A stretch of 64,000 bases of DNA from Trissonchulus latispiculum. Its lineage: Eukaryota; Nematoda; Enoplea; Enoplida; Ironidae. The stretch is from contig JASAND010012762.1 of assembly GCA_030248195.1 (NCBI GenBank), positions 1 through 64,000 of the forward strand, written 5' to 3'. Below the pieces are notes generated by a model. That model saw only the letters and a list, made by a program, of their open reading frames with translations, ran no database searches and was not told the origin of the DNA. A program made the translations under genes and the position numbers. Position 1 is the stretch's first letter. The number at the start of each line of letters is the position of its first letter. Below are positions 48,901-55,976 of this stretch, one piece after another.

Positions 48901-51461
48901 GGAGTTGTGATGGCACGTTGTCCTCTTGTCGGGCAATCTCATTGAGCTCCGAAGAGTCTGCTCGGGCATCCATATCCCGGTCTGCAGTTGCCTGAATTAG
49001 ACCAATCGTTTCTGAAAAAAATCTATCAGTCAGATTTGAAACGTGAGCTCTTAAAGATTCAAACTCTTCTGATGTAGCATAATCTGCACTGTCGCGAATA
49101 GGACCGTCGAGGTTCGACTCCTCGTCAATATCTACAACCCCAATGGGTCTAGTATTACGAAAATTTTTGTTATTTCTTTGTTTCGCCCTACAATTTGCTT
49201 GTATATGTCCAATTTTGGAACAAAAATTGCAAATAGGTCTGTTATCCGCAGTGCGCCTGTTAACTGCATTCGAATTGGGGCGACGTGTGAAATTGCTGTT
49301 CTGACGTGGTCTAAAGTTTTGGTTCTGCTGTCTGCGGAATAATCCATCGAGACGGCGCTCGAGTCTGCTTAACCGTTCTTCTGAAGTGTCGCCGTAGTGA
49401 TTAGAGCTATGAGAGCTGACAGCTCCTACAGCAGCGGTCTCGGAATCGGACCTTTTTTCATCAGATTTGATAGACCGTCAGCAAGATCACATAGCTTTTT
49501 ACTGCTTTCAAGGCTCTGCTGAAGGGGATCGATACTCAAATTCAGATACTGCAAACGTGCTTCCTCCTTCTGAGCTAGCTCAACTGCTTTCGCAAAGGTT
49601 TCAGGTTCATCCTCCATAACTGCCTTTTTCAGGGGGAGGGGAAGGCCAGAGACAAAATTTTCCATCATCAGGAAATCACGTGATTTCTCTCCCAAATCGT
49701 CGGGGTACGCTGCTCTAGCAAGTTTCTTAATGACTCCCGCATAATTATCAACAGACTCAGAGGATAGTTTTTGTCTGCTCTTGAGCTTCAAACTGCTGAA
49801 ACGATGGTTTTCGGGTCTGGTAAACTTGAGTTTTAGTTCTGATTTTAACAACGCGTTGTTGTCCTTCTGTGCTCTGCTCAAGTCCCTATACTGTTCGAGA
49901 GCGTTTTCGTCTAAAAACGTAGGTAACTTTTTTGCCTTTTTCTCGGCTGACCAGCCAAAACTGTCTGCAACCAACTCAATCTTTTCCAGCCAATCTGAAA
50001 AACTCTCATCAAGTTTGCCAGAGAATGTACTAATTCGGGACCTAGTAGCTTGAGTAGTTGAAAATTCATCAGAAGTCTCAGCAAGTTCGCTGAGTTGACT
50101 AGTCAAGGAGTTAAGTCTGCTAGAACTACTGTCTGTGAGCTCCTGCGTAAATTCTCTGAGTCTGCTTCTAATTAGTCGCTCAACATCAGCTTCAGACGGT
50201 GTTGCCATTTGAGGACTCAAATAACTATCAATCTACAAATAACCAATCGAGAGCAGCAGAAGCAAATAAATGTTAACTTACACACAAGGAGAGCAGCGGA
50301 AACAGAAATGTTAACTTACAAGAGTTGCAATCGCGGGGGCTCCACGTGTGACAACGCGCTTGCCACTATACTTTAATACGAACTAAGCTGCAGTGCTTTT
50401 TTGGCGGGGGTCTGCGAAAACGCAACACAAAGAAGCATACGGTAGTTACGGCAACTGCTTTAGCTTAAGTTCCAACAAAGACTAACTCGGTCTGCTGAAA
50501 GAGTTTGCTTTTATATCCTTCTAAGACGGAAAACTTCAAACGCAAAATATTATTTTAAGAATGTTTTGACTAAATATTAAAACGATGTTGAAACGAGTTG
50601 CGATGTTCGAAATGTCAAATCGTAAAGTTAGAAATGTCAAAACGTGAAAACAAAGTTCAGCAAAACTCCGAAAATTTAGATAGTTTTTAGGTTACAAGCA
50701 AAGGTAAACATGATAAACATCACAGGTGTTCTATCTGCATGTGACTAGTTATTACAAAGCAACAAATTAGTTCTGCTGTTTTTGAATGTTTGTCTGTTTA
50801 AATTATAGTGCTGTTTTTAATTTTTATTGTATGATGGTTACTGAAATAGTTACTATCAAGAGTACATAATACATAATAGTGTGACAAGCGTCACACTCTA
50901 TGTTATTAGCAGCTGAGCCATGCTCTGCGCGCTAACGGGCCACCCCTCCCGCAATTGCGTACCTAGTGGACCCCCCACGCAAATGTGACCTATCATTCGT
51001 CAATTGAAAAATGATAGGTCTGTTTTGCGGGGGGGGGTCGAATGATAGGTCACATTTGCGGGGGGGGGTGCCTTGCTATTGGAAAAAGTGAGCATACGCA
51101 ATTGCGTACTAGGTACTCATTTGCGGGGGGGTCCACTAGGTACGCAATTGCGGGGGGGGGTGGCCCGTTAGCGCGCAGAGCATGGCTCAGCTGCTAATAA
51201 CATAGAGTGTGACGCTTGTCACACTCTTATGTATTATGTACTCTTGTTACTATTAATGAACGCAGTGTTTTCTGGATAAGCGCATAACGCGACGCTTGTT
51301 CTATTATTTTTTCAGATACAGAATTGAAAATTGTTAATAATTATCTGTCGCAAATGTCTGCTGGTCCTGCTGACATTAACTGTAGCAATGATTCTACTGG
51401 TGACCTTGATTGTGATAGGAATGGTCTGGGTAATAGGCAAAAGGCGAACTCACTTTATTAA
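36948..51461 (+). CDS. Small spliced acidic/Ser-rich gene; last intron holds the LTR element
   Basis: Proposed exons are 36948-36970, 37326-37420, 38498-38566, 38801-38848 and 51316-51461, with acceptors such as TTTTTAG and TTTTTTCAG and donors GTACGT, GTAAGT, GTAAGT and GTTTGT. After the first intron every junction is phase 1, so internal exons can be skipped without losing frame. The product is ~126 residues, starts METEKTGP, has an acidic block SDESEDDEN and ends NRQKANSLY. No known domain. A weaker in-exon donor at 51429 (G|GTAATA) would instead join the exon at 52568 in frame. The 12.5-kb last intron contains the LTR retroelement and the foldback element. The model rests on splice-phase agreement only. 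Confidence 0.45.
38868..39245 (-). repeat. 3' LTR
   Basis: Minus-strand reading starts TGTGATG and ends TTGTCACA. It contains a TATA box (ATATAAAAG; complement at 39031-39037) and AATAAA (complement at 38918-38923), giving U3, R and U5 order. Confidence 0.92.
39584..41857 (-). CDS. 3' accessory protein: Pro-rich repeat, NADAR-like domain, degenerate SGNH-like domain
   Basis: Open for ~757 codons behind a splice acceptor (TTGTTTCAG|GACG at 41857), the position where LTR elements usually have spliced env. In-frame Met follows in QRMDVST. It starts acidic, then has nine-residue PQTPPPPA-type repeats. A ~145-residue region fits NADAR/YbiA: AGKTFTSTIQAFAY, PWIAIRNDILRTLLVAKC, GLAATGNQILAHC and WQGKNIYGRLLMEVRD. 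A ~170-residue region then has the SGNH outline: TVLVLGGDACRHL for GDS, VIVQTGSVDVD for GxND, CFMSPVPP, LFTEMGTVN for DxxH. The C terminus is Pro/Gln/Tyr-rich. Acidic residues usual in NADAR and the SGNH triad are replaced, so binding rather than catalysis is plausible. Confidence 0.7.
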   Translation of the reverse strand, partial: DDVDQRMDVSTSPEEPDFESGEARFKGGNDGSRRLAQPLHVPLVKPQTPPPPASPQTPPPPASPQTPPPPANPQTPPPPANTQTPPPSVKPQTPPIPAQPLSPPPPDNPQTPPPQLPQNQQPRLRSVVVRPSRPVNNAANVRPRVIIVKPDNYLSIFNTSCPITLAGKTFTSTIQAFAYIQLIQMGMDACAAELFHQIFTDDPKEVLAFLKTKSGHFEPLEPWIAIRNDILRTLLVAKCQTYFGYRNGLAATGNQILAHCHRRDLLMATGYSESDTLYRHPDSWQGKNIYGRLLMEVRDNRSGSSMDGIVDLTQWATSVVIDVKPSRTVLVLGGDACRHLSEIEGAVIRCRPNFHLGHVPELVHGYRLEEFSDVIVQTGSVDVDKSDDELRADFEEIYGSVSGTMICFMSPVPPAAADKLQHSNQVLKTKCEEGNYLFKEIPVTEFLQEDGNPNPRLFTEMGTVNITGTLKLYDIWASWIPLLDSCKRFTSCAEYAQRIHGISPALHRIRLARQNQNSRSDPAPADQSDPRPVLQPSAVVNHGIPVESDHNINAYSEARDEKPAPDIQIPAPPPAANFLRPNGPTVGRIAARPQDAPTPLPSEQFPTPTVRAPLISSAQQTWQQPQLVAQHDPNCNANYQYGQPAINSYQPGYQPTSAAAYALVPYAPRQATGWTERLPAPEFASPTVQISSVPVANSAFGNQQTTVQYTGAYGQYVAPYQQGCYQFPRPTGQTTCCCFHHQPGPSYCSRGEFSGGM
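41574..41745 (-). repeat. 27-bp coding minisatellite (PQTPPPPAS units)
   Basis: Tandem units of GGCGGAGTCTGCGGGCTTGC type, four of them nearly identical. Units keep the reading frame, so copy number may vary between element copies without breaking the ORF. Confidence 0.9.
41960..42231 (-). pseudogene. Displaced C-terminal tail of pol
   Basis: A minus-strand frame rich in Asn, Thr, Glu and Gln ends RPKRRVILDL before a TGA. The polar tail with RP/R-rich end is typical of gypsy pol C termini. It no longer joins the integrase frame. Confidence 0.5.
42240..42350. repeat. Short tandem repeat interrupting the pol C terminus
   Basis: GAATTACTGAATT-type units and a duplicated CTTTAGTCTATTTAGG/CTTTAGTCTATGGACTGAATT arrangement. 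This probably arose by local slippage and separates the integrase from its tail. Confidence 0.6.
42335..43258 (-). CDS. Pol: integrase catalytic core and GPY module
   Basis: Integrase core with D in VCVDTLGPL, D in LLSDRAASF and E in TNGIVERYNSTI, then an FGPYRILEI GPY/F module. The middle motif lacks the common DxGxxF glycine, as in some active families. The reading frame ends at 42335 inside a GACTGAATTACTGAA-type repeat (42240-42350), while a pol-like basic tail is found beyond it. Confidence 0.9.
   Translation of the reverse strand, partial: TCKGLACKPCAERKDPPKRTKVPFMPIPVEGPFRRVCVDTLGPLPTTTSGNKHIVIFVDAFTKWPEAFAVPNVQADTIAKLFVERIVCRFRTPRELLSDRAASFLSQLMLSICKLLNIDKINTSGYAPQTNGIVERYNSTILNMLSMYTSRRHDDWDTYIPYCSFAYRTSAHESTGESPYFLLFGRDPTLPLDSVLLEPVNAIADIRDFKELVVHHLGSVWKTAKQTIAEAQSKQKFYYDTNTTQPKFRVGDRVYLYTPVLPRLTQADKAAANGTLSNPSPKLAKFWFGPYRILEIKFPNARIQSID
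43259..44165 (-). CDS. Pol: RNase H region and integrase zinc-binding lead
   Basis: It opens with LCSYYRRF, the usual end of the RT connection, then RNase H with acidic residues in LQTDASG, EQEALA, VTDCQALKWL and NNNADALSRL. A His-containing block (HLGFGKTFQKIRTRYHW) begins the integrase HHCC finger. A TAA at 43261-43259 cuts the finger between its His and Cys pairs. Downstream the same frame continues with CKGLACKPC. Confidence 0.88.
44118..45911 (-). CDS. pol: Pol: protease and reverse transcriptase
   Basis: The frame follows the env-like stop codon (TAG) directly and in phase, with no ATG at its start. The aspartic protease motif is DTGAAISIV (residues ~65-75). The RT begins after an LxxPSxSPWASP-type linker and shows YPLPRIDEILD, the IDLKSGFWQIELDE block, MPMGLTNAPATFQ and the catalytic YLDD. 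Lengths are normal for Ty3/Gypsy. The frame is lost at a T6 run near 44165 (SFF.. versus the expected FLG block), so RT and RNase H are now in different frames. Confidence 0.9.
   Translation of the reverse strand, partial: PKPDCPTAPASSLSSLNPVELESFETLPIPDEFHVPVWNRTNETSLETADCNLAGQSILAVNAKVEGRNVPTVIDTGAAISIVNSKFIHHKRKLGKPITKATSLTGQDINMIGALVLLITLGSQTLPHLCHIVDDFKWGCLLGTDFMPKLGPLLVDFTGNSVTIAGERIPMIKHPASTSFGLLKCSDEKTAKLTSDLFIPPRCELYTTEISTDNRSPINLLDANPQIFEPNKRLLHEFGLDAAKSLHNSDSRTIGIRLINPTKTGILLKKGSNIGALQSVQVLSTSDQITDKLAFAQKLSWEGSSLSQEEKLQIMNLLIEFQDIFSKTNADLGRTNVVRHSIQTGNAQPVFRRSYRIPMAQRQTVASQLEDMKDKNVIKPSSSPWASPMLVVKKKDGSCRIVVDFRNLNKVTKRDVYPLPRIDEILDSLGKAKFFSTIDLKSGFWQIELDEKDAEKTAFVALDGLYQYVTMPMGLTNAPATFQRAMNIVLSGLQWHVCLVYLDDIIIFSDSFDNHLKSLRQVFCRLRRFNLKLKLDKCLFGRNSVPFLGHIVSKDGISPDPEKVSCIRKFSSPKKVKDLRSFFRIVFLLQTFYQNFF
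45915..48973 (-). pseudogene. Env-like membrane glycoprotein, broken, lying between gag and pol
   Basis: The N-terminal part (48973-48479) is Ser/Asp-rich and then has a hydrophobic, signal-peptide-like segment (FNLLLLVVLLLIMPVNA) opening a Cys-containing ectodomain. A frame change near 48500 leads into 48510-48148 (RTVCTNTGFFGSKG, then several Cys). The TTAA element at 47159-48147 follows, then the ectodomain again from 47158 to 46359. A TAA at 46361-46359 precedes, in the same frame, a Gly-rich amphipathic stretch and a transmembrane helix (IIGCIALLICIVYFLIIY) with a short basic tail. Three breaks make it non-functional as written. The Gly-rich stretch before the anchor recalls class III-type glycoproteins, but this is weak inference. 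Confidence 0.65.
47159..48147 (-). mobile_element. TTAA-flanked element, copy D (989 bp, inverted)
   Basis: TTAA at 47159-47162 and 48144-48147. Termini GGTGGTGATTCC and GGAATCACCACC. The body is the reverse complement of copy C with few differences. It is inserted in the env-like region of the LTR element. Confidence 0.92.
48974..49437 (-). CDS. Nucleocapsid-type zinc knuckle region, continuous with the env-like segment
   Basis: Read in the -1 frame from the A6 run. It has a helical Arg/Glu-rich lead (SRLERRLDG) and an Asn/Arg-rich stretch, then the CCHC box CNFCSKIGHIQANC (Cys-x2-Cys-x4-His-x4-Cys), then an acidic tail. The frame continues without a stop into the membrane-glycoprotein-like part. 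It could be reached by programmed -1 frameshifting, or the shift could be a homopolymer indel. Confidence 0.7.
49426..50220 (-). CDS. gag: Gag capsid-region polyprotein
   Basis: 264 codons from the TTG/ATG region at 50220 (an ATG lies 5 codons in). Residues ~70-230 look like a retrotransposon gag capsid domain: FSDWLEKIEL, then ALEQYRDL and ENFVSGLPLPLKKAV. There is no zinc knuckle in this frame. The ORF ends a few codons past an A6 run (ATG AAA AAA GGT, near 49440). A -1 step at that run enters the frame that encodes the zinc knuckle. Gag assembles the intracellular particle that packages element RNA (family knowledge). Confidence 0.8.
   Translation of the reverse strand: MSPQMATPSEADVERLIRSRLREFTQELTDSSSSRLNSLTSQLSELAETSDEFSTTQATRSRISTFSGKLDESFSDWLEKIELVADSFGWSAEKKAKKLPTFLDENALEQYRDLSRAQKDNNALLKSELKLKFTRPENHRFSSLKLKSRQKLSSESVDNYAGVIKKLARAAYPDDLGEKSRDFLMMENFVSGLPLPLKKAVMEDEPETFAKAVELAQKEEARLQYLNLSIDPLQQSLESSKKLCDLADGLSNLMKKGPIPRPLL
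50327..50344 (-). promoter_or_regulatory. Candidate primer-binding site
   Basis: Two bases inside the 5' LTR the minus strand reads TGGAGCCCCCGCGATTGC, starting with the TGG that pairs with a tRNA CCA end. I cannot say which tRNA matches. A polypurine tract beside the 3' LTR is not evident (only CAGGG). Confidence 0.5.
50347..50724 (-). repeat. 5' LTR
   Basis: Same length as the 3' LTR. The TATA box is intact. The AATAAA of the 3' LTR reads AAAAAA here, one of the five differences. Confidence 0.92.
50857..51246. mobile_element. 390-bp foldback element
   Basis: Two arms of ~118 bp are almost perfect inverted copies, from CAAGAGTAC at the outside to GTACCTAGTGGACCCCCC. The loop holds G runs and a second, smaller inverted repeat (AATGATAGGTC). 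TTACTAT flanks both sides (50850-50856 and 51247-51253). It could extrude as a large hairpin. No ORF. Confidence 0.85.
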
Positions 51462-52567
51462 GTTTTAATGTTTAATGTACGCTGTAGCGTCCAGAGTGTG
51501 TAGTTTCTGTTTGTTTTTTTACGTTGTAATTATTTTCTCGTCTTATTTTGTGGTTTAATAGAAATATGTTGCCAACGAAATACACATGGTCCAATAGAAT
51601 AAAGTGAGCCTTGTTGTAGCCGTTTTTTAGGTCATTGGTGAGATTAAAGCAACAGTTTAATTTAAATGAATGCAACAAATGTATCTATTGTCTCCTTCGC
51701 ATTTTTTAACTAATTGTTTTATTTTTATTTTGTCGTTTGGATTTTGGCTTAGTTTCGCTTATTTGTCATCGTGCGCCAGTGCCGTAGAACAAACACTGAT
51801 GTTGAAACTTAGTTTTTCCAGATGATTGTTACAAATAAACACAGTAGACTGAAGTACTTCATTGCGTTTTACTGAGGTACATTTTAGATGGTTTTGCATT
51901 GAAAACACTTAGTGTAACCTAGTAAGGATGTACGTGTTTGTTTCTGCTTTATTCCTTCTCATCAGTTATGCTTGTTACACTTGTCTACAGTTTCTAAACA
52001 CGAAACTGTAACTTCTTTGAACGGAAAAGGGAAACAAGCAAAGGCAGCGCGAGCAGTATTTGTTAACCTTCTCGGTGGCGAAGGTAAATGCTGAAAGCAG
52101 GTGGTTCAAATAGTTAAAGCCAAATACTACATAGATGTCACTATTTAGGAAGGATTGTTGTGACAAGATCTTAATATTTGGAATCATGTGTTGTGTATTG
52201 AATGTTGTAATTAGCTGATTTTTGTTTGCTGTCATAATCGAAAGCTCCTTATATTGCTCTTAGCATAGTTTGATGGAAATTTAAAGACGTAGAATTACGT
52301 CCCCTCGCAGGGAACGTAAAGGTTTCATCACTGGGGCTTAGTAACAGTTTGACTTTGTAAAAGTATTTTGGACACTATAAAGAAAAAGCAAGTTCTAAGA
52401 TTTCAAACTTCCATTCTATGAAACAATTCAGAATTTTAGTACCTTTGCTCACTGTTCTTGAATAGCAGCTTGCTCTTTTTTTCTGCTCCGTCGCTTTAAT
52501 GTTGCAGTGTATTTACTGTATTGCAGTTTTTGCTTATAAAATAAATATTTTTTTCTTGATGTTTCAG
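51462..52567. other. Intergenic or intronic AT-rich sequence
   Basis: Apart from an ACAAATAAAC poly(A)-like signal near 51832 I see no domain, repeat family or splice-supported exon here. Confidence 0.5.
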
Positions 52568-53221
52568 AGTCCAAGACTCTGTTCGAAATTGCTAAGAAGC
52601 TTGGGTCCCTGTGCTACAGTTCAGATGGCGATATGTTTGTGTTCCCGGCGTGCCCACCCCTTACTGTGTTGGGTTGGGCCCGGCAGATTGTTGTGTGCCT
52701 GAATAACGTCTGCCATGCCCCCTTGCCATGGGGTTCCCTGGGAAGGTTCCAGGACGGTGAGCTTCCCAGACTTCTTCCCCGAGACCCGGAGTTCCTTCGG
52801 CAAATGAAGGAAACCCTGGTTAGCCAGCGGACGGAGCTGCCCAATGGCAGATTTTATTATCCGGATTCCCTTCTATTGCACTTTTTGAAACATTGGAGAC
52901 ATTTTCAGGACTCTTGTCAGGGCGCCTATCATGAGCGGGCCAACTATTATTTGTGCCAAATAGTTGCTGGCACTCCAACTAGTCGCTCAACGTTGACTTT
53001 TTAAGCCGAATCCTGACCACGCTACATATGCCCGCTTGTCCTTTAGTGGAATTATGCGGTATTATAAACTTGTCCCCGTGTCATCCGAGGACGGCTTTTC
53101 CGCTGACAGCTCTCTGGAGGCGGATACCGAAGAACTACAGGCTTGTACTTGCAGGGCCACTGTGATTGTGGGTTGTGACGTTCATGGAGCCTGCGCATCG
53201 AAAGTTTCTATTGCCAGCTGA
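52568..53221 (+). CDS. Coding exon(s) of an unknown protein, one frameshift
   Basis: The exon follows TTTCAG at 52567 and is entered in phase 1. 52570-53004 encodes SKTLFEIAKKLGSLCYSSDG, then a Pro/Leu/Arg-rich globular-looking region (LPRDPEFLRQMKETL, GRFYYPDSLLLHFLKHW, YYLCQIVAGTP). The frame stops in a T5 run at ~53000. The next frame continues protein-like (KPNPDHATYARLSFSG, LVPVSSEDG) to a TGA at 53221. A single extra T would explain this. The family is not recognised. In-frame splicing from exon 38801-38848 or from 51429 would attach it to the upstream acidic gene. Confidence 0.5.
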
Positions 53222-54080
53222 GGTATGATCATTTTATGTTTGTGTACATAATTCCTTTTTTCAAGATATTACATAGTCACCGTAATGGCACTTTTATGGA
53301 AATTTTGTCCTGATGGGAAAGCAAATGTATATCCTGCTCTTTGTGTGGTCTAGGTGGGTGCCGTTAAAATAACGGCAGTCGAAATAATTGAAACTTGAAA
53401 TTCTGCGAATTTGAATGAAATTCTTTGAGGGCGCCCGCTATTAATAAAAAAGTTGTCCTCAATAAATTTGTGTCTCCTGGTACTAGTTAAAACATTCTAT
53501 CCACTATACAAACATCTAGATTATGGTAGATTTGCTGGGCAAAAATGTCACCTCCCTTTTGACCTTTCGTCCTTTACGATGGTTGTTTATTTCTGCCTTT
53601 TATAATTTTTCTCTGTATACGGCACGCGTTTTTCAATGCGATCTGTTAGTTTAGGGTGAGACACACTGGGCTTGCTGAGTATACAACGGCTTTGATGTAT
53701 CAATTGTCAATGACAGCATGATTACCCTGCCCCTGCTCTTCACTTGAACAAAGACGAACTGCGCTTTTAGAATTTGCTCAAGTTTTGATCAGCTAGAGAA
53801 ATTTTGGCGAGCAAGCATTAAAGATTAATAGATGTAACCGAAGTGTTAAACCACCCACCTAGGATATAAGATTTTATGCACACGTAAAAATGTATATGAT
53901 GACAGAATATTTATCTAGTGATTGCTTTTAAAAGCTTGAGAAAATTCAACTTAATTTTTCAGTTTTGCAAACCTTTAATAGTTTTATTCAAGATTAATTT
54001 TTGTTATTAAGTTTGTTATTTCGAAATCTCATCTCATGTGTTCATTTATTAATGTTGTAGAATTTTAACTGTGTAAATTT
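53222..54080. other. AT-rich spacer
   Basis: No domain, repeat or credible ORF. A TTGTAG acceptor at 54060 probably starts the leader exon of the next gene. Confidence 0.4.
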
Positions 54081-54837
54081 ATGGTTCGCCGAATCAGACT
54101 ATCTGGTGCTGTTGATAATTTGCGACAAGTATGTACATATTGTTATAATTTTATTAGTTTTCAATTCGATTGGAGGTGACACCCTGTAGGATTTCTTTAT
54201 AGGTTTCTATGCTCGAACTAATAGTTCTGATTTTACATTTCTGATGTGACTATATGATAGTTTGCTTTTAATAGATCGAAACTGAATTTAAAATTTTCGA
54301 CCAAGCAGCATTTGCATGAATATAATCCTGATTCGTGTACTAATAATGCTGAACTGGAAACTTAAAGCTTTCGATTCGATCAACAAAAACTAGAATATGT
54401 CGAATTTAAAACTTAATATAAAGAATATTTGTGTATTTTAAGTTAAAATTAATTTATTCTGCACATTTTAAATTTATGCATTCCTCCGAACCGAATTTCC
54501 TCCCGCGACCATTTCTGAGATAAACTATTGCGCTAATTTAAATTAATTACTAAATCGAAAGATGGTACTTTTGATTCAAGTATATTCTATTTTCTATTTC
54601 CTTATTTTTGATCTTTTGCTTCAGAGATCTGACCGGACATCGCAGAGCCGGTTTATCGCGCCTCGAGGTGAAAACTGCCGTCGGGGGGGAGGTAGAGGTG
54701 TTCGTGGCGGTGGCGATGTTCGCAGGGGGCGAGGTGGCCGTGGTCGTGGAGGTGGTCGTTTTGGCGGAATTCCAGGTGGTCGCGACAGTCCTGGTGGTGG
54801 CAGTGATGGTAGGGGCTTATTTCCAAATAAACAGTAG
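54081..54837 (+). CDS. Two-exon gene for an 86-residue RGG-box protein
   Basis: Exon 1 (54081-54128) encodes MVRRIRLSGAVDNLRQ and ends at CAA|GTATGT. Exon 2 (54625-54837) follows TTGCTTCAG in phase 0 and encodes an Arg/Gly-rich protein with GGGRGVRGGG, RGRGGRGRGGGRFGG and an NKQ end. RGG boxes bind RNA or G-rich structures and are targets of arginine methylation (established). The whole protein is essentially one RGG tract, so it may be an RNA- or DNA-packaging peptide. Neighbour 55413 has the same two-exon plan. Confidence 0.55.
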
Positions 54838-55412
54838 CAGGTGGCCCAAGTTTTCAGTGTGCTTCTGGTTGTCCATATTTTTACCATAGTTTTTCATTGT
54901 ACTAGTATTCTCAATTATCTCTCACTCAGTAAAAATTTGAACTGTAACTGTCATCAACTCTGATCTGATTATTTGAAATTCGCTTTCAATCACTCATGTA
55001 TAAGTTCAATATGCTTAGCTGGGTGCGCCCACTGTTTTACTGCGCTTCCAGCACCAGGATTCAAGCTCTACTGTGATAGCCAACTTTATTTCTATCAATT
55101 GGAAAACTTCACTTCTACGGTTTAAAACTGTTTAAATATTGTCTATTTGCAACGGTATTCTTGACATAAAATAGAAACAAATCAACGCTATGAAATGTGT
55201 CCATCTGGTTTGCTACTCCATGACATCCCAAAGAATAGGTAAAGTCGGGACTGTCTCTTTCTAGCTGTTCGGAATCTGAGCTGTTTCAGCTGTTTCAAGC
55301 TGAATCTTTTGGGGTAGTTTAAAATTTAAAGAGCTGTCATGAATGAGTTTCTTTGTGGATCCTACAATAATTTGGTGTTCTGTTCACTTTTCAGATAAAC
55401 TTAAATTGGCAT

Positions 55413-55976
55413 ATGGCTGCACGGACTGGGAAGAAAGCTTATTTTCTACGTCGCAAATTTGTTAGAAAGGTAACATTGATGAAATTCATACCAGCAGATT
55501 TTATCTTCGCCAATTTAAAAGAGTATTAAAACCTTCATTCAACGTTGTACCTACTGCATAAATTTGAAATTTAAACTTTACAATTGCGTTTGCATTTTAT
55601 TTCTCAAGGTAATGATTATTATTATTAAAGTTTAAGTTAAATTAATTCCCGTCTCTACTTGCAACGTCTATGCTCTCCAAATTAACATTATTCTTTGTCC
55701 TCAGTACCATTTCTTTTCCATTTTTAGAATCCCCACTTACGTGAGTTGGATACTATTGTATCGTATTGCTCTAGCCGAACAGAAAGTGCTTCTCGTCGCC
55801 GTCGCCGTCGTCGTGGTTTTGGCGGGCGTGCGGGTCGTCGCACTGGTCGTCAAGGTGGCCGCATTAGGGTTGTGGTGGGTCGAGCCCGAAGGGCTGGAGG
55901 GCGCCGTCGCTTAGGAGGGCGCCGTCGACCTAGATTCGTAATCGGAGACTGGGTGCCCGAAACATTCGCCCGCTAG
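55413..55976 (+). CDS. Two-exon gene for a 101-residue Arg-rich protein
   Basis: Exon 1 (55413-55469) encodes MAARTGKKAYFLRRKFVRK and ends AAG|GTAACA. Exon 2 (55728-55976) follows TTTTTAG in phase 0. It starts NPHLRELDTIVSYC, then ASRRRRRRRGFGGRAGRR and further Arg/Gly runs, and ends FVIGDWVPETFAR. AATAAA lies ~290 bp downstream (near 56271). The composition suggests a nucleic-acid-condensing or nucleolar protein. A single Cys and the acidic-aromatic end separate it from classic protamines. The family is unknown. Confidence 0.55.

Larger units (their letters stand above)
38868..50724 (-). mobile_element. LTR retrotransposon (Ty3/Gypsy-type) with env-like segment and NADAR accessory ORF
   Basis: Two 378-bp LTRs (38868-39245 and 50347-50724), running TGTGA..TCACA, enclose ~11.1 kb. 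The 4-bp flank GGTG occurs just outside both (38864-38867 and 50725-50728). Order on the minus strand: gag capsid, zinc knuckle, membrane-glycoprotein-like segment, protease, RT, RNase H, integrase with GPY motif, pol tail, spliced 3' ORF. I count five differences between the LTRs. A TTAA element sits in the env-like part. The insertion lies in an intron of the gene at 36948, in opposite orientation. Confidence 0.92.
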
